A stretch of DNA of 64,000 nt from Actinernus sp. WN-2022 (lineage: Eukaryota > Cnidaria > Anthozoa > Actiniaria > Actinernidae). Within the stretch, counting starts at the first letter, position 1. Each line of letters begins with the position of its first letter. The DNA is taken from the NCBI GenBank assembly GCA_030867875.1, contig JAOWCC010000577.1, positions 90,191,740 to 90,255,739 of the forward strand, read 5' to 3'. A program made the position numbers and the translations under genes. Positions 37,620 through 49,615 of the stretch are shown piece by piece. Below the pieces are notes generated by a model. The model was given only the letters and a program-made list of their open reading frames with translations, was not told the origin of the DNA and ran no database searches.

Positions 37620-38990
37620 ACAGTACATGCATTGCTCGTTTCTTTGTTTTTTTATCGTTAAAGATATTCAATTCCAGCAGGACGTGGAGACTGTTACCAA
37701 AACATATTAAACCGGACACGGAAAGGCTGGTCGCCCTTCTCATCATGCAGATCCCTTCTCATTATGTCACCCTGTTAGACTTCAGCAGAGCCTTTGACTC
37801 TGTCCCTCACATCCGCTTGATGTCCAAGCTGAATTATTATGGCATTAGAGGTCCTGTTGCCAAGTGGATCGAAGCATTCCTGCAGAACCGCTCTCAAGTC
37901 GTCTCTGTTAATGGTACCCACTCCCAACCAAGATCTGTGATCTCTGGTGTACCCCAAGGGACAATCTTGGCTCCACTACTATTCCTACTATACATCAATG
38001 ATATTTCGGACAATATTAGCTCTCAGATTCGTTTATTCGCTGATGACAGTATCATTTATAGAGAAATTAATACACATCAGGACCATATTATTTTACAGGA
38101 AGACCTAAATAAGTTGAACAAATGGGCCGAAACCTGGCAACTAAACTTTAATTTTTCCAAGTGCTACCACCTAGGTGTTACCAACAAGAGAATTCCATCT
38201 TCCTTCTGTTATGTAATGAATGGTAAATCCATTTTTAAAGTTTCCCCTACTAAATACTTAGGTGTCAACTTAACTAGTAATCTTAGCTGGAATCTTCATT
38301 GTGACACTATCTGCAAAAAAGCCAACAGCACCCTCAGTCTGCTTAGACGCATCCTTAGTGAATGCAGTACAAAGGTTTAATCTAAAGCTTATACTAGCTT
38401 AGTTCGTCCTCAACTTGAATATGCTTGTTCTGCTTTGAATCCACATACCAAACGTAATGTTAACAAAATTGAAATGGTTCAGCGCAGAGCAGCTCGTTTT
38501 GCCTTCGTTAATTCAATGATTACTCGAGATATAGCCATGTCACTCCCATGATAAATCAATTAGGATGGGTAACCTTAAAGCAGCGCAGGTTGCTATCCCA
38601 AGTGTCCGATTCTTGTTTTTTTAAGATCAATCAGGGCTTCGTTGGTATTAAGTCTCCCCAGGAAGTTACAGCTCTGACTAGAGCATCCAGGCTACCTAAT
38701 CCCTTGCCTTACCGTCAACTTCAATGTTCTACAAATGTATATAAGTTCTCTTTTTATCCTAGATCAATAGTAGTTTGGAATAATATTCCTCTTAGCACCA
38801 GTCCAGTAACCTTAGAAGAATTTAAGTCTATTGCCCTGCCATCCCTGGAGTCCCACTGAAATTCTCACTACTAGTATTATACATGTATATTAGCATATAT
38901 ATTATTTTAGTAATGTTTGTAATATTATTGTTACTGATTATAAATATTCCACTATGTATAATTTCATAGCTGTAGAAGCTAAGTATACCG
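37620..38990 (+). pseudogene. 5'-truncated non-LTR retrotransposon inside the DIRS-like element
   Basis: The plus-strand RT frame reads LLDFSRAFDSVPHIRLMSKL, then SVISGVPQGTILAPLLFLLY and RLFADDSIIY (FADD box), followed by a thumb with LGVNLTSNLSWNLHCDTICK. A stop at 38,380 and a frameshift near 38,550 separate the C-terminal part, LVRPQLEYACSALNPHTKRN to FYPRSIVVWNNIPLSTSPVT. This is the usual CR1/Jockey-type end. The endonuclease domain is missing. The open frame extends left to 37,373 only by reading through the MITE, so that N-terminus is spurious. Confidence 0.85.
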
Positions 38991-39034
38991 CCCTCCTAGT
39001 ATAGTCTTGTACTGATTTAAGAGTGACTCATTAA

Positions 39035-39958
39035 AGCATCCAAAGCAGACTCAACGGCCAAAAAGATATTTAGCGGAGATAAGAAAATTTACAAAATGGT
39101 GTAGTACCAATAATATTCTAATAGAATTGCCGGTCCCAGTATCCAAAATTACGGTATATCTAACGTATAGATTTCAAAATTCTTTCGCATCTTTATCTAT
39201 GACGCATGCCGCGTTTAAGTGGTTACACGCGTTTATACCCGGAAACACGCCAAATCCATTGGATGCCGCTATTTGCCACAATGTGTTAGAGGCTGCTCTA
39301 AGAACGTTCCAGTTAGAAAGAAATTGCCTCTAACTCCAAACATCATACGCGATATAATAGATAAACATGCAGGCCCAGACGCAGATCTAAAAGACCTCAG
39401 AATAGCAACTATATGCTCTATAGGTTTTGTAGGATTCTTTCGTTTCGACGAAGTGTCCAATATACTTACTAAACACATTGAATTTTGTGACGGTTATATT
39501 AAGATCCTCGTTCCACGCTCAAAGAACGATATATATATATAGAGAGAGAGAGAAGGCAAATATGTGTATATAAAACAACTAGAAAACCAGTATTGCCCAG
39601 TCGTACTCTTAAAGAGGTACATCAAAAAAGCTGGTATAGAACTTAGCAGTAGTTTACCTTTGTTTAGAACATTACGTCTTTTCAGCTCTACCAATAGTTA
39701 CCAGATAAGAGAATTTCTTACACAAGGTGTAGAGAAGTATTTAAGGAATGTCTGACCGATCTAGGTTATGATGCCAAACAGTATGGTTTACACAGTTTAC
39801 GCTCCGGCGGAGCAACGGCTGCTGTCAGTAATAATCCAAACTTATCGGAGAGAATGCTCAAGTTGCACGGGCGGTGGAAAACCGACGTGGCTAAGGATAT
39901 GTACATTCAAGAAGACATTTCAAAACGCCTACAAGTAACGAACCGTTTAGGTCTATAA
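39035..39958 (+). pseudogene. DIRS-like retrotransposon, tyrosine recombinase
   Basis: The frames show an N-terminal SAM-like part (STAKRYLAEIRKFTKWC), then the catalytic domain with arginine I in GFFRFDEVSNI, the H-x-x-R box in LHSLRSGGATAAV, HGRWKTDVAKDMYI with the nucleophile tyrosine, and a normal stop after VTNRLGL. It is interrupted near 39,330 (frameshift), at 39,540 by an (AT)n(AG)n microsatellite with stops, and near 39,755. DIRS elements use this recombinase instead of an integrase. Together with the RT/RNase H half it forms a once complete element. Confidence 0.88.
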
Positions 39959-39959
39959 A

Positions 39960-41040
39960 ATAAGTTTGCACCGCACCGCCTTACACGGTGCCGTTAGTGT
40001 TATGATTATTGTTAACATTTATACGCCTGTAACAACAATGTCACAACATAATAACAATTGAGTGTAATAAAATCCCGTTAGTTGGAATGCCTTAGTATCC
40101 AACCATATAAACGCGTTGTTTATCTTGACTTTAATATACAGCATTTAAGGGGTAAAATATTTTACGTTCGTTTGGACGAAGTGAAGTAGAACGTAGCAAT
40201 AGATTCCTCGTTAGCTTCTTTTGTTGAAGCACCAACATGGCCGCCATGCCCTTTGTCATTTGAAACTCTGGGGATTGAGTGAAAACTCGGCAATACGTTT
40301 TTGGTCGTTTTTAAACCATACAAAATCAGTTGACCACGAGTTAGCAAATCGATTAGCTTAATCGAACTTTCAAGAACTGGGCCTATTGATACGGTTCAAA
40401 GCTACTATCTGGAGCTTGTTTTATCATGTTACACAATCATGTAGGTTTTGTAGCTAGCTGTGTATGTAAAACCGACACAGTGTACAACTGATATCGATAG
40501 TGATATAAAATATGCATTACTTTTAGTTTTAACTGATACGACAGCGAAATAGAATAAATTAAACGCCAAGTGTCTTGAATGTAAAAAACATAAGTATATA
40601 GCCTGCAATTATACTAACCTGCAGAAAACTTCAAGTTTTAAATACAAAATAAATAATATTAACCCAGATTGTCTATCTAGCATTGAAAACAAAGTACGGA
40701 GATGCTTAATGACTAACTTCTTCATTCTCTCTCACGTTTATATTGTTATAATCAGTGTAAAAAATTGTGTGAATTATCTGATAGAGTAAAAATATCTGAT
40801 CTAGGTAATTTTCCACAAGTGCTCTTCACTTTTTGTTCCTCTCTCGCCGCACACTATTATATAAATAGTGTATCCGTCGAGGAACTATCGATTCTTCTTT
40901 TTACGAATTGTTCAAGCAAGCAGCCGTGAACGACAATCCTGCTGGTGTACGTTGGATCAAACTAGTGATCTAATCGGCTATCAAATAAAAAATAACTATG
41001 AAGAAGCAAAGACCGATACAACGTAGAATTTTGAATTTAG
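39960..41040. other. Non-coding stretch, possible DIRS 3' end and repeats
   Basis: GCACCGCACCGCCTTACACGGTGCCGTTAG just after the recombinase stop contains short inverted pieces (CACCG..CGGTG) and may be part of the DIRS 3' terminal region. No further gene is visible up to the Penelope-like element. Confidence 0.35.
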
Positions 41041-41042
41041 TG

Positions 41043-41083
41043 GTACAATATTTCGGCTGGCCACACCAGCCTTCTTCAGGTAC
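41043..41083 (-). ncRNA. Hammerhead ribozyme motif of a Penelope-like element
   Basis: On the minus strand the conserved core CTGAAGA (CUGANGA) is followed by stem II (GGCTGG, loop, CCAGCC) and GAAA. A self-complementary GTAC on each side (41,080-41,083 and 41,043-41,046) can form a short stem I. Stem III is minimal. Short-stem-III hammerheads are known in the terminal repeats of Penelope-like elements, and here the motif lies about 110 bp past the end of the GIY-YIG coding region of such an element on the same strand. Confidence 0.75.
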
Positions 41084-41195
41084 AATGAAGAAAATTTACA
41101 TTGGCATGTATTTTTGAACTTGATACTGAGCTGTCATAAAACAGATTACAATATGATAGATCGTGAAAAAATGTTAAGAAGGTGAAAACAGATAT

Positions 41196-42010
41196 CTAGT
41201 ATGGCTCTTCCCGGATGTTAAGGCCATGAGGTTCGAGTGTTTTCGCCTGTGCGATTAAAAACGCTTCTCTGGCCTTACGTATAGAGTCTCTCTTAGAAAA
41301 TATTTTTTCGATAGGAATAAGTTGCATGTCGTTGGCAGTGTGATTAGGAGAATTAAGAAAATGTTCGGCAACTGTTGTGGGTTTAGATTTGTTGTTAGAG
41401 TTATCTATTGTCCGGCGGTGTTCGTTAAATCTGTCTTTTAAGCGTCGTTTAGTCTCACCTATATATTGTAGATTGCAGCGGTTACATTGAATCATGTAGA
41501 TTAGATTTTTGGTGTTACAGGTCAGGTTAAATTTGATAGAGCGCGTTTCACCGGTAGCAAAGAAAGTATAGTTAGTAAGTCCGTCAGAAATGTAAGGGCA
41601 AGTGGCGCAGTTCTTCCTACAACGGAACGAGCCAGGTGGGAGTTGGAGCTGGGAATTAGTCGAGTTAGAAGGGAGTGTAGCTTTAACGAGTAGGTCACGC
41701 AGGTTGGTGGTACGTCTAAAGGCTACCATGGGCAAGTGTTGAAAGGTTTTCTTACAGCGGTTAGAAGAGATCAGCAGGCTGTAATGTTTCCTAATGATGT
41801 TAGAGATATGTGGAAGGGATGGATTAAAAGTAATAACAAAAGGGATACGGTTAGAACTGTGTGCGTCTTTCGTTTGTAAAGTGAGAGTGCGAGGAATATC
41901 GGCAGCGCGTTGTATTTGTCTAGTAAGGAAGGTGCGGTTATAGCCTCGTTTAAGGAGGTATGTAGTTAATTCAGCAGTACGCGTCGGGTCTTAAAAGATT
42001 CGTCGGTAGA
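41196..42010 (-). pseudogene. Penelope-like element, C-terminal RT part and GIY-YIG endonuclease
   Basis: The intact 179-codon frame (41,196-41,735) contains a Cys-rich linker (FRCRKNCATCPYI), then the GIY-YIG nuclease: NLIYMIQCNRCNLQYIGETK, with R-x-x-x-R-x-x-x-H in RRLKDRFNEHR, and C-terminal SKRDSIRKAREAFLIAQAKT. Upstream frames to about 42,010 match the end of the RT domain (ISNIIRKHYSLLISSNRCKK). The 5' part is cut off, bordered by the nested MITEs at 42,042. Penelope-like elements use this nuclease for target-primed insertion. Confidence 0.9.
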
Positions 42011-42041
42011 ACAGATACGTCGTAAACCACTGTAAAGTTTT

Positions 42042-42382
42042 AAGGTCGGCACACACGAAGGGACAACTCCCAGGGACAAATCTAGCCTCCTCCGCAGGCA
42101 TCTCCTATATAATCGAAAAAATCATCGAAAAAATCGAGACCGGGTTTCCTGTGGTAAAACGAGAGAAGAGAGGCACAGGTAACCCAATTGTTTTTTACAA
42201 TTTTTTTCTCTCGCGGTCCTATACTAAGTACTAAGAGATGCCTGCGGAGGAGGCTAGGACAAATCCTTTGTTGCGTACACACGAAGGGACAAGTCCCGGA
42301 GACAAAATGTTGTCCCCACGACAATATTTTTCCTAGTTCAGACGACTTGGGGGGACTTGTCCCTTCGTGTGTACCGACCTTT
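42042..42382. mobile_element. MITE with 30-bp ends, interrupted by a second MITE
   Basis: AAGGTCGGCACACACGAAGG at the left is the near-perfect inverse of CCTTCGTGTGTACCGACCTT at the right. The interior repeats GGGACAA(C/G)TCCC. A second MITE (42,083-42,256) sits within it. Confidence 0.8.
42083..42256. mobile_element. Inner MITE with 22-bp ends and 9-bp target duplication
   Basis: TAGCCTCCTCCGCAGGCATC and its inverse GATGCCTGCGGAGGAGGCTA bound a 174-bp element. GGACAAATC occurs immediately on both sides (42,074-42,082; 42,257-42,265). The 9-bp duplication suggests a Mutator-type mobiliser; hAT would give 8. Removing one copy restores the outer MITE. Confidence 0.88.
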
Positions 42383-42669
42383 ACGCCCATAAGCTATTTT
42401 ATAATAGTCTGAAACAACCTATTATTGATTATAGCATTGTTATTTGAAGTATAACTGTTCTAAAGACAGCTCAGTTAAGCGTATTCACAAAGTTCAGAGA
42501 ACCATTCTAGATATCAAACGTAACACAGATAAGAGCTCAACTGACATATTTAAGGAACTATGCTGGTTCAAGTTTCATTTTATTTTGCACTGATTCAGGA
42601 ATACAGGGATAAAAGACAGTAGTCAAGACCAGTTATAGAGGAGGAGGAGGAGCTCAGCCAATAGATAAC

Positions 42670-42757
42670 GAGCGCGCCACACTTTATTCATGAGAGCGCC
42701 ACACTTTATTCATGAGAGCGCCACACTTTATTCATGAGAGCGCCGCACTTTATTCAT
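42670..42757. repeat. Four tandem copies of a 22-bp unit
   Basis: GAGAGCGCCACACTTTATTCAT is repeated four times in 88 bp with two substitutions, plus a degenerate copy (ACCACACTTTATTCATAAG) at 42,786. It is surrounded by short repeats of ATAGATAA.GAG. Confidence 0.9.
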
Positions 42758-43219
42758 GCGGAAAGACAATAGATAATGAGAAACAACCACACTTTATTCA
42801 TAAGCCCCAGACAATAGAACCGTAACGTCATTGAATTAATGAGCGCGCCTTAAAAATTAGCTTAGCGCCTTAAAAAAGGGGCTTAATTCGCCTCTCTCCC
42901 TACTACTTGAGTGAATACCATAATTTGTTTGTACCTTAGGTCTATAGAAGTTTTGTCCAGCAGCATATCTAGTGTTATACGAATGTATTTCAGAAACCAG
43001 TAACTTTTGGTTACCAAGTCCAGTGAATGAGCGAGCAACCTCATATTTATTAGTTTATAAATGCCTTAACGATGCAGCACCTGAGTGATTATTGTAAACA
43101 GGTTTAGTATACATCGAGATATACAGTTAACCATATGAAACTTATCCCATACAAGCGAGAACATTTGCTCTTGCTAGCGTCCAGGTCAGTGCGGACAGCT
43201 TATTCCGCATGCGTAATGT

Positions 43220-43680
43220 AGTCGTTGAAAGAAATAAAGAAGACGCCTGTCAACACAGAGGTCAAACGTGAATCCAAAACCCCTAAGCGTTCCCTACGCT
43301 CTGCCTCTCAAGGCCTCCTAGTGGTACCTAGTTCATCTACTACAACATATGGGGATAGGGCATTTTCTATAGCGGCTCCTAAGCAATGGAATAGCCTGCC
43401 GGCAAGCATTAGGAATACGGATTCTGTAAACTTATTCAAATCTAGGATCAAGACTTACCTTTTTAAAGAAGCATTTATGTAACTTAACTTAATTTTTAAA
43501 TTTTCTATGAATTATGTGTTAATTATAACAATTAGTATATACATTATTACTTAGTTATTGATATGTGATATTCACATGAATTGTATATGGTTTTATCATT
43601 GTAAACGCATTGAGGCGTATGCTAAATGCGTATCTAACAACTGTAATTATTATTCTGATTATTATTATTATTAAGCTATG
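43220..43680 (+). pseudogene. 3' end of an L2/CR1-like retrotransposon
   Basis: The last 60 or so codons of an RT protein are visible: TTTYGDRAFSIAAPKQWNSL, then FKSRIKTYLFKEAFM and stop at 43,482. A 3' UTR of about 170 bp follows and then an ATT-rich tail (43,647-43,673). It is the same 3' structure as the element at 12,850-14,512 and probably the same clade, here heavily 5'-truncated. Confidence 0.8.
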
Positions 43681-46600
43681 CAATATAAAATTTGTCGACG
43701 AGATTTAGTCTAATTCGTCACAAATAATGAGGAAAAAGGCAAAAACGATAATATACTTTACGATGATGGAGCGAGTAAAAATACATTCGGGGTGCAGTGA
43801 ACAGCGTATCTATGTATGATAAGTGGATACCATTCGGTGATGAATCATAGTCCGCTATTATTATAAGTATTCGCATTGAAAGACCTTAGTGTTCCTTCAG
43901 AGTTTCCCTGACAAACCGGTCAGTCTTATTTTGCGGGATTATATCGAGAAGTTAAGAGAAAATTATATTCTTAGACGAAAGCGTGACGATCCAGCTGTTG
44001 CGGATAGAGGTTTGTGTTGAACAGGATATGTTCTAGGACGAGGGTTATCAACCTCTAAATCATCAACGTATTATAAACTTCTCTGATATCCGAGCTATTT
44101 GATTTAGAGTTTTTGACCAAGATTTCAATTTGGTAAGCAATATGATGCGATGTAAATTGTTGGGTTCGTTCACATAATTCACATCATGATATGAATATAA
44201 CTCGAAAGAATCTGAAAACAGCACTTTACTTTCGAAATAAATTCAAATATAGAATCAGGCACCATCGTAGTTTTTACATATGTAACAGGAAGTTCATAGT
44301 TTTAATGGAAGTGCTTGAAATAATTTTATTTATACGCTTGAATATCATGGTCGTTAACTTTTAGGCTTCCACCACGTATGCCCAGAAAATGTGCAGGGAA
44401 AATGTATGTTTCAGTCTCCAAAATCAGTCGGGCTAATATACAAATCATAAACATAACTTCTGTATAATGTCGATAAGTTTGGATTGTTGTGTGTGTTGTA
44501 AATCTAGACCAATGAAGTCACTTGATATACCGCAAATATGTTAAATCTAATTCAAAAACTCATGAATAATTAATGAGCATTTTGTCCAATCAGATGAAGC
44601 AAATCAGTCACGTGCATGCTCCTTTATACCTGATAAAATCTCATCATTCTAAAAGCCCGCGGAGGGATTTGAATTTTGTCCCAGGGGGAAACGGGGTTAA
44701 TGATTGAGACAATGGAATTTCTATTGATGTTTCAGCTTTCTCATTGAATTGCTAATTAGGATGAACGTTTTATATAGAGAATACTAATGAACATGAAATT
44801 TTATATAAAGTTTCATCCTAATTAAGAATTCACTGATAAAGACCCAAAGATAGAAAAAAGTACACGGAACATAAGGTACCTAGATAATAAATTTTGCACT
44901 AAATTTACTAATATCAGCAGACTACCGAGATACACAGATAATATTTTTTAAATGAAGTTATCCAACTACCATTACTTGTTTACCGAGCCACTGTTTAGTT
45001 CAAATTATGAAACCAAACTCAAAGCCGTAAAATAATAAAAACGTGCATTAAACTAACATATTTTGTGCCGGAGTCAAAAATTTAGAGTCAGCCGTCATGT
45101 CAGTCACATCGCCTTTTAGTTCCAAGTCTTGAACTTTATCGAGGTAAGCCACGACACCAAATCCTTCAAGTGCATTGCAAAACGCCGCTTCAAACAACAT
45201 AGTATGGTAATTTCTTCATGTCATTCCCTTGAGATGTTCGTCAGTAATTGCAGGCGGTGATTACTCGATATTTTGCATGGCGTTGTGGATACAAAGGTTC
45301 AATGGTTCATTAAGTAACTATTCCCTTGAGATGTGCGTCTTTCTTTCATTGCATTCTTAAAGCGTTTTTGAAGCCGTTTAAAACACTCACAGCACAGGTT
45401 TTATCAAGTCGAAAAATTCTAGGGCTTCGCCCTCGAATTTTTAAACTTGATAAAACACTGCTGTTCGTGTTTTAAACAGTACTTAAGATATTCCAGGGAC
45501 GATTTGTTCTTGACAGCTAACTTATTAGATTGTATATAAATACGTTCACGATTTTTAGAATGTATACGTAATTTTAGAAGGCATTTTTTTAGCGTAGGAG
45601 TATATATTAGGTTATATAACTTCAATTTTCAGGTTATGATTATAATTATATAGTTTTCTTAATACATATAATTGTTTTGGGTACCATCTGAAAATTATCT
45701 TTATAGGTAACGATGTAACCCTCATTAACTCTTTACCGTCCGAGCCTGTAAACAGGACACGTATAAATCCGTTACTAGAAAAATTATTGCATCACATCTA
45801 GACATGCTGGAAAGACGATGTTGCGATATTATGCGAAGGGATGTATGGCTTCAAAGTCCGAGCTATAACAGGGATGACTACTCTTTCACTATGGAGAAAA
45901 GCTCATTTGTTTTGGCGATTGTTTTGTTTCTTCGATTTTCAAAAAACCCTTCCCATTCGCACTTGAAATCAAGAGCAAACACAAAATAACCACTCAGTCG
46001 TTACAGTACCTTGTTTAATCTTTCCAACCAGCAGGTTTGTTTTCACAAAACACACCAAGCGACGGTGAACCACGCAGATGTTTGCACTGCATTTCACTCG
46101 ACCACATTTTCCTGCTCCCACCTCCAATTGCATGCTGGGTAATGGACAAAACAATCACAAGGGGTCCCCCCCTATGGGACTCCAGTAGTTTTTTTTTATA
46201 AGTCTTTTACCCCTACAACCAAGAGCGGTGATTTGAACTCAAGCCGTTGCTTTAAAGTGACAAAAACACATCCTAATAGGTTGAGCAGGGGTAAAAGACT
46301 GCCAACTGCAGGATTCCAAGGATTTCATTGAATATTTTTTTCCTGTGTCTCAAAGCATAAACACAACGGAAAAACCCTGTGAAATCCCCTCACAAAGCCT
46401 ACTAGAAGCAAACCAAGTACTTTTCAGCCATCCTCAGACTTAATGATGTCTTCAAGCTCTCTGACAGTGGCATATTTCTTCAAAATTAGAGCACATTTCA
46501 TTAGAAACCCTACCGAAGCAGGCATACCTACCGTCAACGAGTGAACAGAATTCTCCCAAATGGCATTGTGGGAAAAGTTTGAGCCCTCGGCTTAAAAAGT

Positions 46601-48060
46601 CAGCAGTATTTAACTAGCCCGGGCTAGCTAATCTTGAACTGAGGGGGGAGGGTTGAGTTAGCACTCAGGATTACACCAATTGAGCTCACACACGATCGGA
46701 CGACAAAGAGTTAAATAAAGTTATTATTATTATTAAATAGTTGCTCACGGAAATTTGATGTGCTTAAACTGAAGAAAATGATATGCTAGTTTTAAGAACA
46801 TCGAATTTCCAAGGGAAACTATCAGTTCCAAGACAAACAGACTCTACTGATTTGACGTTATTGTTCATCACAAAATTGTATTCCGCTGTCGTCGAGCACT
46901 ATCGCCTGATAAGTTGCATCAGAGGAGGAAACTATCACGTCATGTGATCGCTTTTGGCCAATGAGAGCAGGCGAAAATATTATGTTGAACTTTAATGCCT
47001 GATAGTAACTATTGTCGGGCCGCAGATGCAAACTATCACGTCACGTGATCAATTTCATTCAATCAGAATCGGAGAGAATGTAATGGTGAACTATAATACG
47101 TTCTAGAGATGCAAGAAAAAAACGTCGCTCGTACTTGTAATTATAATCTCTATTAATATAATATTTACGAAACTAGGCTTGTTTTATCAGTGTGCACGCA
47201 TCTGATATAGTGATATAAAATATTCATTACTTTTACTTTAAACTGATATGACCGAGAATTTAATAACTCAAACGCCAACTGACTTGAATATGAAAAAACG
47301 AGTACAGTTTGAAGTAGAGCCTGCATAAAATGTCAAGCCTTGAATCAAATATAAGGTTAGTATGTATACTGTCAAAAAGTACTTCAAGTCTAATCAACAC
47401 AAAGAAAATGTCGATACATCATAGATCGTGATTGAGGCTATAATACTTGTCATCCTAGTATGTTTTTAGATTCAGCCCGTCAAAAAGAAAAAAAGGATTA
47501 AATATGTGTCCAGTTTCTTCATTTACGTCCTCGGGATAGCAAGGAATGAAAGGAATAAGTTCACACCTGCTTTTAAACTGTATCGATACGTAAATATTTA
47601 GTATTAGTAAGTTAAGAATCTCATATATAGACTTACTTGTTCGCTTGTACCTCGACGAGTATTGAATTGATGAGGAATACCACGAAGAGAAGGTTATAGG
47701 ATTTCCTCCAAGGTGCCATATTACAATATAATCCTACACATTAGAAGTAAACAAACAACCGTACGTTATAGCATACTGTACAAGATGTTGGCGCGGTATG
47801 TCGAGGGCAGCTCTGCTCCCAAAATAAAACCCATAAGATTTGTGTGCAAAATGTTATCAGACACATGTCGGAAATTGGCCTACTTGCATAGTTAATTAAC
47901 GCCACTTGCCGACCCGAACAATGTAACCGCTGAGAATATATCAAATATCTGTGGAAAATTGAGTGTTATGGTGTTCGGTAATACTATATTAGAGAAGATA
48001 CCTGTTATTAGTGTTAAGCAGAAACTCACTACTTTTCACAAGTGAACATATGTCATGCAT
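43681..48060. other. Non-coding stretch with foldback repeats
   Basis: I recognise no gene. Repeats seen: a hairpin at 44,757-44,826 (AATTAGGATGAA.../...TTTCATCCTAATT); a palindrome at 45,378-45,475 with TTTAAAACAC..TTTTATCAAG arms around GGGCTTCGCCC; AGTCTTTTACCCC/GGGGTAAAAGACT at 46,201 and 46,288; a (TTA)n run at 46,720; and two CTATCACGTCA(T/C)GTGATC pieces at 46,933 and 47,034. All look like MITE material. Confidence 0.5.
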
Positions 48061-48065
48061 ATTCC

Positions 48066-48970
48066 TTGCGAAACTGGAGTACAAAGGTATGTACATTTAG
48101 CAAGGTACTAGAGAGGCTAGTTTATAACCAGCTTATCAAATATTTAGACAAACACAACATTTTAATTAAATATCAATTTGGATTTCGAACAAAACATTGT
48201 CATACTTGAGATCACGCGGATACTCTTAAAATGGCAATTGATAAGAAGCATACTACGTGTGGCCTATGCCTTGGTTTTGCTAAGGCTTTTGACACGATTA
48301 ACCACAAAATTATACTGAAAAGTGTATTATCATGGTATCATGGGCGTCCCCTTCTCTATCTACTTAACAAATCGTACTCAATGATGTAGAATCAGGTAGC
48401 ATGACCATTGAGTGTGGAGTCCCACAGGTTCCACACTTGCTCTCCTATTGTAACTGCTTTATATATTAAATGACTTACCAAACTCTTCAAGTAAACTGTC
48501 GTTTCGAATATTTGCCGATGATACAAATGTATTCTACTCTGATAAAGATTATAATAAACTAGAAACCACTATGAATACAGAAATAGAACATGTCTTCAAA
48601 TATTGTGCAATTAACAAACTGTCAATAATTCTAAAGAAGACTAATTAAATGATCATAACCTCCCTAATAAAAAGTTGACATTAATGTCAGAGGCATAGAA
48701 CATAAATCACACTAAATATCTTGGGAGTCTTTATTCGTTTGATGAAAAACATAATTGGGAATCCCAAATAAAACATGTTAGTAACAGGATGGCAAACAAT
48801 ATTGGCATTATTAACAAGCTACGTCATTATCTTGAACTGAAAATGTTGAAACAACTACATTTTGATATATCCTTATCTAAGCTATGGAGTAATTAGCTGG
48901 GGAAACACCTATACCACCTGATTAACTAAGCTCTCAACTAAACAAAATATATGTATTAGAAACATCAGAG
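48066..48970 (+). pseudogene. Highly decayed non-LTR reverse transcriptase copy
   Basis: RT landmarks survive in shifting frames: LERLVYNQLIKYLDKHNILI, YQFGFRTKHC, CLGFAKAFDTINHKIILKSV near 48,260, an eroded FADDT (48,510), and HTKYLGSLYSFDEKHNWESQ near 48,710. Stops and frameshifts are dense, implying old age relative to the other retroelement copies in this window. Confidence 0.75.
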
Positions 48971-49281
48971 GAATAATAATCTCTATCTAGGATTATCTTT
49001 GCTGCACTATTCTGTAGTACTTGTAAAGATTCCATAAGAGAAATGTTATTCTCAAACTCATGAATAATTAATGTTTTTAGTCAGTCAGAGGACTGCATTT
49101 GGTCACATGCATCAATCTTGATACCCAATGAAACACTAGATGAACATCACTAGTGATTTTCATCTGTGCTCTCATTGGGTATCACGATTCATGGATGTGA
49201 TGGACGTAATTAACCTACAAGGATTACAGTATAAGTATGACTTTACACGGAAAAGTGAAGGAGAAGACGGAAATAAAAATT

Positions 49282-49364
49282 GGTGTCTAGTGTGACTCGA
49301 ACCATCATCCTCATGGCTGCTCTTGAGTACTAGTCCGCTGTCTTGACCACTACGCTATCAGGCC
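49282..49364 (-). repeat. tRNA-derived sequence (SINE-like)
   Basis: On the minus strand TAGCGTAGTGGTCAAGACAG matches the Pol III A box and GGTTCGAGTCAC the B box, with about 35 nt between them. The ends do not pair as an acceptor stem, so this is more likely a SINE head or a dead tRNA-like copy than a working tRNA gene. Confidence 0.45.
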
Positions 49365-49459
49365 ATTTGTTGAAATGACCGTGACAAAATAACAATCAAA
49401 ACCCATGTAGTCTATAATTGCATGCAATAAAATTCCAGGCAAATAATACTTTCTAATGA

Positions 49460-49615
49460 TTCATGAATGCAGGCATTGTTTTCGCTTGAGAAGTCATGTA
49501 AAAAACTCGAGCTTCGTGTTTCACCAGGGAATCCAAACGGCCTCGTGCTTTCATCTTTCTCAGTGTTTGGATCCACTGGTAAAACACTAGCTCTCGTTTT
49601 TTTATATATTACTTC
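49460..49615. repeat. Foldback repeat
   Basis: GTGTTTCACCAGGGAATCCAAAC pairs imperfectly with GTTTGGATCCACTGGTAAAACAC around an AAGATG..TCATCT-like centre (49,518-49,588). AACTCGAGCTTCG near 49,505 pairs loosely with CTAGCTCTCGTTT. It is a non-coding MITE-like hairpin. Confidence 0.5.

Noticed and set aside
37373..37620. N-terminal extension of the RT frame at 37.4 kb
   Set aside because: It reads through a hAT-type MITE and low-complexity C-runs; the real RT similarity begins at about 37,760.
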